From positions 62,001 through 126,000 of the forward strand of contig NZ_RWIT01000012.1 in assembly GCF_003944715.1 (NCBI RefSeq): a stretch of DNA of 64,000 bases. Direction: 5' to 3'. The DNA is from Hymenobacter rigui. GTDB taxonomy: Bacteria > Bacteroidota > Bacteroidia > Cytophagales > Hymenobacteraceae. Made by a program: the position numbers and the translations under genes. Position 1 is the first letter of the stretch; each line of letters opens with the position of its first letter. Under the pieces are notes generated by a model. That model was not told the origin of the DNA. It did no database searches and saw only the letters and a program-made list of their open reading frames with translations. This document shows, piece by piece, positions 57,868 through 64,000 of this stretch.

Positions 57868-58578
57868 TTAGCTTTTTACGAGGCGGCAAACCAAACCCAG
57901 GCGCAGCATGCGGCTGTACAGGTCGTTGGTGCCGCCTACGAAGCCCGCGCGGTAGTTGCTTAGGCCGTGGGAGTAGCCCACAGCCACCCCAAAGCGGTGA
58001 TAATAGGCCGTCAGGTTGAGGCGGGCTCGCACGTCGGGGGTGCCGCTGGCGTACCGCTCCGTATCGGTGGTGTAGCGGCTGGTTCCGTTCGTAGCTTCTG
58101 CCTTTTCCCGCAGGTGTTGCCGGAATCCTACTTCCGGGCCTAGTGTAGCATCGAGTTCCATCTGCCGGACCCGAAACCGCCACCCGATAAATCCGTGGGC
58201 CTGAATGGAGCTGTTGGTCAGAATAGCGTGGCCGCTGGCCGCGTCGCCGCTTGGAATGTCGCCATATAGCCGGTCAATGTTCACCCGGCTGCGCAGCCAC
58301 TCGTAGCCGGCCTGCACCCCCATCAGCAGTCCGCCGGCCGTTACCCGCTGCACCTGTCCCGCTCCGCCGTACGACAGCGTAAACCGGTTGCCATACGGGT
58401 TATTGGTGTAGTGCGGAATCTGGGCCACATCGGATAAAATCAGCTGCGAGGTGTTTGTCGCCGATTCGCCCCGGTAGCCAAAATACCCTGACGTAGCCTG
58501 CACGGAGAATTCCGTTTGCTGAGCCTGTGCAGCCGTAGCCAAACCGGCAAATAGTGTGAATAGTACAATACGTTTCAT
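57868..58578 (-). CDS. Outer-membrane beta-barrel protein, unknown function
   Basis: The 236-residue product has a signal peptide (MKRIVLFTLFAGLATAAQAQ) and alternating beta-strands with aromatic girdles (FSVQATSGYFGYRGES, LLMGVQAGYEWLRSRVNI, IQAHGFIGWRFRVRQMELDA, LNLTAYYHRFGVAVGYSHGL, YSRMLRLGLVCRLVKS). This is typical of eight- to ten-stranded porin-family barrels of Bacteroidota. The last strand ends in Ser, not Phe. It lies 84 bases downstream of the gene at 58663-59313 on the same strand, so they may be co-transcribed. Role is unknown. Confidence 0.8.
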   Translation of the reverse strand: MKRIVLFTLFAGLATAAQAQQTEFSVQATSGYFGYRGESATNTSQLILSDVAQIPHYTNNPYGNRFTLSYGGAGQVQRVTAGGLLMGVQAGYEWLRSRVNIDRLYGDIPSGDAASGHAILTNSSIQAHGFIGWRFRVRQMELDATLGPEVGFRQHLREKAEATNGTSRYTTDTERYASGTPDVRARLNLTAYYHRFGVAVGYSHGLSNYRAGFVGGTNDLYSRMLRLGLVCRLVKS

Positions 58579-58662
58579 AAGCAGCAGAATGAGGAATGGC
58601 AGCGGGCAACAAGCGCCTTCTACTGGTAGAAGCCAGGAAGCCCGCTGCAGGTTGCATCTTGA

Positions 58663-59313
58663 TTATCTGGCTGTTGCTGCCACCGTTAGCTTCCAGTACG
58701 ACACGGGGCCTTCCTGCCCCAGCGGAAACTCCCGCCGCTTCAGGTACAGCGTATTGGCATCCGTCCAGAACAGCTCCTGCGGCTCCCAGCTGGTAGGCCG
58801 CACTTCCCAGAGCGGCCGGAGTACGCCCTGCTGCAGCCGAAAAAGCTGGACGCTGTTGGGTTGGCCGCCGCTGTATTCCAACCCCGGGCAGATAGTGGCT
58901 ACACTCTGCTGACCGGGCGCGTATTCCGGCCGGCCGTACAGCGTCAGCCGCCGGCCTTCGGGGCTGATCAGCCACCACTCACTGGTTTCGTAGAAAGTTA
59001 CTTCCAACACATGCCGCTGGAAGCTTGGCAGAAAGCCATGGTAGGTGTAGTGAGTCGTTTCCTCCTCCCCATGCCCGTTGGCAATGGCTTTTTCGTCAAT
59101 CACCACGTCGCGGAAGGTTTGGGAACCGGCGGTGGTCGGGATGACCAACTGCCCGTTGCGGGCTTTTACCGGGAAGGTAGTGGGCACTTTCACCGACCGG
59201 GCCGCACGGTGGGCCTGGGCGTAGGTGGCGGCCGAAATCCGGTGAAACGTCACCGCGGGAGCCGGCGCGGGCGGGCCTGGCAGCAGCACAAGCAGGAGGA
59301 CGAGCAGTTGCAT
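58663..59313 (-). CDS. Secreted protein of unknown function
   Basis: The 216-residue product starts with a short, Leu- and Pro-rich signal (MQLLVLLLVLLPGPPAPAPA). The mature part is beta-rich: FRDVVIDEKAIANGHGEEET, FLPSFQRHVLEVTFYETSEW, WLISPEGRRLTLYGRPEYAP and QVRPTSWEPQ-type turns, with the end VSYWKLTVAATAR. One Cys is present. It could be a periplasmic sensor or inhibitor-like protein, but no family is recognised. A TAGCTTG word five bases upstream resembles the short-leader -7 boxes seen at other genes here. Confidence 0.72.
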   Translation of the reverse strand: MQLLVLLLVLLPGPPAPAPAVTFHRISAATYAQAHRAARSVKVPTTFPVKARNGQLVIPTTAGSQTFRDVVIDEKAIANGHGEEETTHYTYHGFLPSFQRHVLEVTFYETSEWWLISPEGRRLTLYGRPEYAPGQQSVATICPGLEYSGGQPNSVQLFRLQQGVLRPLWEVRPTSWEPQELFWTDANTLYLKRREFPLGQEGPVSYWKLTVAATAR

Positions 59314-59436
59314 GGCCCAAGCTACTCGTAAAATTCACTTGCGCCGATGGCCCCGGCCATACTTTTTGGTTGGAAATCGTAGAATGAGCCGGGGCCGACT
59401 TGCGCGCTATTGCCCGCGGCCCCCTACCTTGCCCCC

Positions 59437-61341
59437 ATGATGCCCGACAACCCCGCACCACTCCCCTACCTCATCATTGATTTTGACAGCACGTTTACCC
59501 AGGTAGAAGGCCTCGACGAGCTGGCCGATATTGCCCTCACCGGCCAGCCCAACCGGGCGGAAGTAGTAGCCGCCATCCGCGCCCTCACCGACCGGGGCAT
59601 GAGCGGGGAACTGAAGTTTTCGGAGTCGCTGCGGCAGCGGCTGGCCCTGCTGCCGGCCCGGCGCGAGCATATCGGGCTGCTGGTGGAGCGGCTGAAGGGC
59701 AAGGTGTCGGAGAGCATCCGCCGCAACCGAGGTTTCTTCGAGCAGTTTCCGGGCCGGGTGTACATCGTGAGCAGCGGCTTCCGCGAGTTCATTGAGCCGG
59801 TGGTGGCTGAGTTCGGCATCGACGCCGACCACGTGCTGGCCAACACCTTCACCTTCGACGCCGAGGACCGCATTACGGGCTTCGACGCCACCAACCCGCT
59901 CAGCCAGGACGGCGGCAAGATTCTGCAGCTACGCCAGCTTGATCTGCACGGCCCCGTGTACGCCCTCGGCGACGGCTACACCGACTACCAGATCCGGGAA
60001 GCCGGCCTGGCCGACCGTTTCTACGCCTTCACCGAAAACGTGACCCGCGACGCCGTGGTGGCCCGCGCCGATGAAGTGCTGCCCTCCTTCGACGAATTTC
60101 TATACCAGAACAAGCTCCCGATGACCCTTTCGTATCCCAAGAACCGCATCAAAGTCCTGCTCCTCGAAAACCCCGACCCGCGTGCCGCCGAGCTGTTCCG
60201 CCAGGAAGGCTACCAGGTGGAAAGCGTACCCGGCGGCCTCGACGAGGATGAGTTGGCTGCCCGCATCGAGGGCGTGAGCATTCTGGGCATCCGGAGCAAA
60301 ACCCAGGTGACGCCGCGGGTGCTGGAAGCCGCCAACCGCCTCATTGCGGTGGGCGCGTTCTGCATCGGCACCAACCAGATTGACCTCACCGGCTGCATGA
60401 AAAAAGGCATTGCCGTGTTCAACGCCCCATTCAGCAACACCCGCTCGGTGGTGGAGCTGGCCCTGGGCGAAATCATCATGCTGGCCCGCCGCATTCCCGA
60501 GAAAAACCCCAAAATGCACCGCGGCGAGTGGGATAAGTCGGCCGGGGGCTCGTTTGAGGTGCGCGGCAAGAAGCTGGGCATCGTGGGCTACGGCAACATC
60601 GGCTCGCAGCTGTCAGTGGTGGCCGAGGCCATCGGCCTGCAGGTGCTGTACTACGATGTGGCCGAGAAGCTGCAGCTGGGCAACGCCGTGAAATGCCGCA
60701 CCCTCGATGAGCTGCTGCAGCAGGCTGACATCGTGACCCTGCACGTGGACGGCCGCAAGGAAAACACCAACCTCATCGGGGCCCGCGAGCTGGCCCTCAT
60801 GAAGCCCGGCGCGCTGCTGCTCAACAACGCCCGCGGCCACGTGGTGGACGTGCCGGCCCTGGCCGCCGTGCTCCGCTCGGGCCACCTGGGCGGCGCCGCC
60901 GTCGACGTATTCCCCTACGAGCCCAAAACCAATCAGGAAGCCTTCGAGAGCGAGCTACGGGACCTGCCCAACGTGCTGCTCACGCCCCACATCGGGGGCA
61001 GCACCGCCGAGGCCCAGCGCAACATTGCCGAGTTTGTGCCCGAGCGCATTATGCAGTACGTGAACACTGGCAACACCCAGCAGAGCGTCAACTTCCCCAA
61101 CATTCAGCTGCCCGAGCAGCAGGCTCACCGCCTCATCCACATTCACCACAACGTGCCCGGCGTGCTGGCCCGCATCAACAACGTGCTGGCCGCGCACCAC
61201 GTCAACATCCTGGGCCAGTACCTGAAAACCAACGAGCACATCGGTTACGTGATTACCGATATCGACAAGCAGTACGCCCCCGAAGTCATCCAAGCCCTGC
61301 GCGAGGTGGAGCACACCATCAAGTTCCGGGTGCTGTATTAA
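59437..61341 (+). CDS. Fused phosphoserine phosphatase-like / D-3-phosphoglycerate dehydrogenase
   Basis: The 634-residue protein joins two serine-pathway enzymes. Residues 10-225 form a HAD phosphatase like SerB, with the nucleophile in YLIIDFDSTFTQVEGLDEL (Asp15, Asp17) and GDGYTDYQ (about 178-185). Residues 230-560 are a SerA dehydrogenase with IGTNQIDLTG, the NAD loop VGYGNIGSQL (about 382-391), NNARGHVVD and HIGGSTAEAQ with the catalytic His. An ACT domain (IHIHHNVPGVLARINNVLAA, about 565-634) ends it. It catalyses the first step of serine synthesis and probably the last, with SerC missing here. The ATG at 59437 was preferred over a TTG 27 bases upstream. Confidence 0.93.
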   Translation: MMPDNPAPLPYLIIDFDSTFTQVEGLDELADIALTGQPNRAEVVAAIRALTDRGMSGELKFSESLRQRLALLPARREHIGLLVERLKGKVSESIRRNRGFFEQFPGRVYIVSSGFREFIEPVVAEFGIDADHVLANTFTFDAEDRITGFDATNPLSQDGGKILQLRQLDLHGPVYALGDGYTDYQIREAGLADRFYAFTENVTRDAVVARADEVLPSFDEFLYQNKLPMTLSYPKNRIKVLLLENPDPRAAELFRQEGYQVESVPGGLDEDELAARIEGVSILGIRSKTQVTPRVLEAANRLIAVGAFCIGTNQIDLTGCMKKGIAVFNAPFSNTRSVVELALGEIIMLARRIPEKNPKMHRGEWDKSAGGSFEVRGKKLGIVGYGNIGSQLSVVAEAIGLQVLYYDVAEKLQLGNAVKCRTLDELLQQADIVTLHVDGRKENTNLIGARELALMKPGALLLNNARGHVVDVPALAAVLRSGHLGGAAVDVFPYEPKTNQEAFESELRDLPNVLLTPHIGGSTAEAQRNIAEFVPERIMQYVNTGNTQQSVNFPNIQLPEQQAHRLIHIHHNVPGVLARINNVLAAHHVNILGQYLKTNEHIGYVITDIDKQYAPEVIQALREVEHTIKFRVLY

Positions 61342-61375
61342 GCATGCAGCTTTCCATTGACAATACCCAAACGCC

Positions 61376-61412
61376 AACCGGCCGCCCCGAAACAGTTTCG
61401 GGGCGGCCGGTT
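61376..61412. terminator. Bidirectional terminator after the SerB-SerA gene
   Basis: A perfect 17-bp stem (61376-61392 with 61396-61412) with a 3-nt loop, made of AACCGGCCGCCCCGAAA and its complement, lies between convergent genes ending at 61341 and 61433. Confidence 0.9.
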
Positions 61413-61432
61413 GTGTTGTTGCTGACCAATAT

Positions 61433-63214
61433 CTAGCGGCGTACGATGCGCTGGGTGCTGCTGCCGGCGGCAGTGGTCAGGCGCAGCACGTAGAGGCCGC
61501 TTTTCAGATCCGACAGGCCCGGCAGTGCCTGGGCTACCGACGACAGCGTGAGCTGGCGGCTGTACACCGTCTGGCCGGCCAGGGTACTGATGCTCACGGC
61601 CGTCGGCTGGGCTTCAGTGCCGGCGGGCAGACCCACCAGCAGTTCCGCTTCAAAGGGATTAGGGAAAGCCGAGAAGCCGGAAACAACAGCCGAAGTGCGA
61701 GCTACCACCACTACTGAGGAGTAGGATACAGTGCCATCAATATCCACTTCCCGCAGGCGGTAGTAGGCCGTGCGCAGGTCGGTGGCATCCAGGTACTGAT
61801 AGGTACGGGAGGTGCTGCTGTTGCCGGCAGCGGCCAGCTCGGCTACTGTCTGGTAGGTTTTGCCATCGGCGGAGCGCTCCACTACAAATTTGGCACTGTT
61901 CACCTCCTGTGCCGTGTTCCAGCGCAGCTGGTTGCCGCTGCCGGCAGCCGTGCCAGTGAAGGAGGTAAGCGTAACGGGCAGCGGCCGGGAAGCCGAAACA
62001 ACATCCTCATACAAGCCAACCGTGCCGGCGGCGTTACCCACAATCAGGTCCAGGTATCCGTCCCCGTCCAAGTCAGCTAGGGCTGGGGCGGAAAACGTGC
62101 CCACGTTGGCTACGGTAGTGCCATCGGCTAGCTTCAGAGATACTGGGTTGGTGAAGGTGAAAGCCCCAACGGCCGTCTGCTCGGAGCGGTAGATATTGCC
62201 ATCCTGCGCACCGATAATCATATCCAATAGACCGTCACCGTCAAAATCTGTGAAAACCGGCTTCGAAAAGTCGCCAACATCCAGAGCAGTACCACTAGCG
62301 TTGTTGACGGTTACCGGCGAGGCCGGAATGGTGAAATTGAACGAGTTGGCGCTGGATTGCACGTAGCGGTACAGCATGCCATCCTGACCGCCCACAATTA
62401 GGTCCAGCAGACCATCGCCGTTTAGGTCGGTTACAGTAGGCTTCACAATGGCTCCGGCATCAATTGCAGTGCCGGCGCTGTTACCCAGGAAGCCATTATC
62501 GGTGAACTGGTAAGCATTGGAAGCAGACTGGATGTAGTGCTTGATGCGGCCATCATTGGTACCGATGAGCAGATCTAGGAGGCCGTCACCGTTCAGGTCC
62601 GTCACCGTAGGCTTGGCATAGGTCTGGCCGGTGTTTATTTGGGTGCTGGTGCCAGTCAGCGTTAGGGTACGCGTGGTGAAAGAGCTGGTGCTGTTAGCCG
62701 TTGTCTGCTCGTACACGAACATATTGCCCGATTCGTCGCCCACCAGCAGGTCTACCAGCCCGTCCTTGTCCAAGTCGGCGGTAGCCACCGTAGAGTAATC
62801 ACCCACGTCGATGGTAGTAGCACTGGAGCTGAGAGAGGATGACGCCAGCCGTATATTGCCTGTGTTGGAGGGGCGGGTGACAGTGAAGCTGGTAGCGCTA
62901 AGCGCCGTTGCCGTAGCCGTGGTGACCCGGATTTTACCCGTAGTAGCTTCGCGAGGCACTGTGACCGTAACAGAGGTGGCCGTAGGCGTACCGGAAATCG
63001 GCATCGGCAAACCGTTCAGCATCACCGATTTGGTAGTGGTCAGATCAATGGCCAGCCCGGTGATGGTTACCGTCGTAGCGGCCACGTTGCTCTGGGTACG
63101 GCCACTGGAACCGGAAGTCGGTAAAAAACTGATGGTTTGAGCCGCCACTGCCAACGGCAGTGCCAGCGCAGCAACGGTGAGCAGTTGAATCCGGGAGTGT
63201 AAAGAACAGAACAT
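61433..63214 (-). CDS. T9SS-exported VCBS/FG-GAP repeat protein
   Basis: The 593-residue protein has a signal peptide (about 1-25, ALPLAVAAQ) and an N-terminal IPT/TIG-like Ig domain (FLPTSGSSGRTQSNVAATTV, about 27-110). Five VCBS/FG-GAP repeats follow, each with a DxDxDGxxD-like calcium loop (ADLDKDGLVDLLVGDESG, TDLNGDGLLDLLIGTNDG, then three more). After an Fn3-like segment (LTSFTGTAAGSGNQLRWNTA) comes a T9SS sorting domain (FSAFPNPFEAELLVG, GLYVLRL, STQRIVRR). It is a probable calcium-stabilised surface propeller, perhaps an adhesin. No catalytic site is seen. A good promoter lies 84 bases upstream. Confidence 0.9.
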   Translation of the reverse strand: MFCSLHSRIQLLTVAALALPLAVAAQTISFLPTSGSSGRTQSNVAATTVTITGLAIDLTTTKSVMLNGLPMPISGTPTATSVTVTVPREATTGKIRVTTATATALSATSFTVTRPSNTGNIRLASSSLSSSATTIDVGDYSTVATADLDKDGLVDLLVGDESGNMFVYEQTTANSTSSFTTRTLTLTGTSTQINTGQTYAKPTVTDLNGDGLLDLLIGTNDGRIKHYIQSASNAYQFTDNGFLGNSAGTAIDAGAIVKPTVTDLNGDGLLDLIVGGQDGMLYRYVQSSANSFNFTIPASPVTVNNASGTALDVGDFSKPVFTDFDGDGLLDMIIGAQDGNIYRSEQTAVGAFTFTNPVSLKLADGTTVANVGTFSAPALADLDGDGYLDLIVGNAAGTVGLYEDVVSASRPLPVTLTSFTGTAAGSGNQLRWNTAQEVNSAKFVVERSADGKTYQTVAELAAAGNSSTSRTYQYLDATDLRTAYYRLREVDIDGTVSYSSVVVVARTSAVVSGFSAFPNPFEAELLVGLPAGTEAQPTAVSISTLAGQTVYSRQLTLSSVAQALPGLSDLKSGLYVLRLTTAAGSSTQRIVRR

Positions 63215-63297
63215 ACGGCGGTAGGTAGAGCTGGATTGCAGCGGACAGAAGGATCAGCAACAGACAGCCGCAACTGGCTTTTGCTGTTTGACTGTGA

Positions 63298-63329
63298 CAA
63301 AGCTATCCTACCCTTTCCGCACCACCGAA
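63298..63329 (-). promoter_or_regulatory. Promoter of the VCBS/T9SS gene
   Basis: On the minus strand TTCG (63329-63326), 20 bases, TAGCTTTG (63305-63298) fits the Bacteroidota TTTG / TAnnTTTG form with one mismatch. The leader would be about 80 bases. Confidence 0.5.
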
Positions 63330-63450
63330 CCTGCTTTCCCGCTTTGGGCCGTATTCCTGTTGAACTTGGGTTATTCCTCCTCCAACGCCCCTTTAAACTG
63401 GTTCAACTATTCACACAGAAAAAGCAGCCGTTCACATAGAAAAGAAACCA

Positions 63451-63466
63451 ATATTTAATTAAATAT
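63451..63466. promoter_or_regulatory. 16-bp perfect AT palindrome in an AT-rich intergenic tract
   Basis: ATATTTAATTAAATAT is fully palindromic, followed by CTGAAAATCAG and preceded by two spaced copies of TTCACA, one base, AGAAAA (63409 and 63431 region). The tract 63215-63619 is AT-rich after 63400 and holds no gene. The palindrome is a candidate regulator site. Confidence 0.4.
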
Positions 63467-63619
63467 CTGAAAATCAGACAATAAAAATAAGGCTTTTACA
63501 TATGAATTATATTATCCAGCTAACCTAAACGGGTATGACCTGTGCTATCTACTCTTTCCCATTTTCGGAAAAACCCCTGCCAATATCTACCGCTGCACGG
63601 CTGTCTGCAGAGTGGTTAA

Positions 63620-64000
63620 TCAGAGTTTTTCCCGCACCTGCGTCAGTACCCGTTCCATCTCCCGCCGGATGTCAGCGGTGGGCACCACGTGATTGTTGTT
63701 CAGGAAGCTGAACGCCAGCAACCGTCCCGAGCGGGTACGGACGTAGCCCACCAGGTTGTGGTTGTTGGTGAGCGTGCCCGTTTTGCCCCACAGCCAGGGG
63801 CCGCGCGCGTCCCGGTACACCCGGCGCAGGGTACCCTGCCCCCCGCCCGCCGCCAGCAGGCTTAACAGGCGTGACTCCGGCACTTGCTGATGCAGTTTCA
63901 GCAACAGGCCTACCAAAGCGCGGGGCGTCACCAGGTTCAGGCGCGACAGACCGGAGCCATCTACCCACACCGGGGCATCGGGCAGGTCGCGGAGGTAGTT
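63620..64000 (-). CDS. D-alanyl-D-alanine carboxypeptidase / PBP4 type (peptidase S13), C-terminal part
   Basis: The visible 126 C-terminal residues, open to the window edge, carry the S13 motifs VWVDGSGLSRLNLVTP and LWGKTGTLTNNHNLVGYV (the KTG box), followed by FSFLNNNHVVPTADIRREME. PBP4-type enzymes cleave the terminal D-Ala or cross-links of peptidoglycan in the periplasm. The N-terminal part with the catalytic SxxK serine lies beyond position 64000. The gene fits with the other wall-related genes in the window but is not adjacent to them. Confidence 0.92.
   Translation of the reverse strand, partial: NYLRDLPDAPVWVDGSGLSRLNLVTPRALVGLLLKLHQQVPESRLLSLLAAGGGQGTLRRVYRDARGPWLWGKTGTLTNNHNLVGYVRTRSGRLLAFSFLNNNHVVPTADIRREMERVLTQVREKL

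Noticed and set aside
1..64000. tRNA, rRNA or riboswitch genes
   Set aside because: No cloverleaf, rRNA segment or known riboswitch core was recognised by eye; a covariance search would be needed to exclude small RNAs.

Overview
The window reads as chromosomal DNA of a GC-rich member of the Bacteroidota, most likely a Cytophagales bacterium of the Hymenobacter type. The evidence is a SusC/SusD pair, three proteins with type IX secretion (T9SS) C-terminal sorting domains (12539, 24757, 61433), lipoproteins with Bacteroidota-style signals, promoters of the TTTG / TAnnTTTG kind (clearest at 37198-37227), and the near absence of Shine-Dalgarno sites. The genus is an inference from composition and gene style; no rRNA or other marker is present.

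Layout. 1-5208: the end of a SusC-SusD-lipoprotein nutrient-uptake operon. 5342-10170: a small secreted protein, then a minus-strand group with a GHL10 glycoside hydrolase-like protein, a VanX-type D-Ala-D-Ala dipeptidase, a class A beta-lactamase-like serine hydrolase and two small hydrophilic proteins. 10337-14628: a membrane-anchored protein with a TonB-plug-like tail, a rhomboid protease sharing its N-terminal module, a T9SS cargo protein and an alpha/beta hydrolase. 14810-21202: an alpha-glucan block (GH31, a half-length GT4-like protein, a DUF1905/YdeI protein, GH13 branching enzyme). 21416-30810: gamma-glutamyltransferase, an AT-rich tract without a clear gene, a stand-alone tail-collar protein and a 2017-residue multi-domain surface protein. 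30896-42673: a second, exported GH31, YceI, three small or membrane proteins of unknown role, two AraC regulators, DUF983, a carboxylesterase and a cytoplasmic GH13. 42775-49988: D-aminoacylase-like amidohydrolase, class D beta-lactamase homologue, YdeI, aldo/keto reductase, SnoaL-like, AraC and GNAT proteins. 50208-56840: DUF421 and a complete RND efflux operon (adaptor, pump, outer-membrane factor). 57341-64000: VOC protein, a beta-barrel, a SerB-SerA fusion, a VCBS/T9SS protein and the C-terminal end of a PBP4-type carboxypeptidase.

Functional themes are polymer capture and breakdown at the surface (SusCD, two GH31, GHL10, two GH13), cell-wall and D-amino-acid handling (VanX, two beta-lactamase-fold proteins, D-aminoacylase, PBP4, GGT) and export.

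The most unusual content is non-coding. Between about 14 kb and 56 kb many gene junctions carry inverted-repeat elements of about 45-180 bp. At least four sequence families (here A, B, C, D) recur, and a further class (F) of hairpins is built from short iterated words that differ from site to site. One locus (45975-46412) shows three elements nested inside each other. Six genes end inside such an element, and one element lies in frame inside a coding region. No transposase, CRISPR array, tRNA or rRNA was seen.
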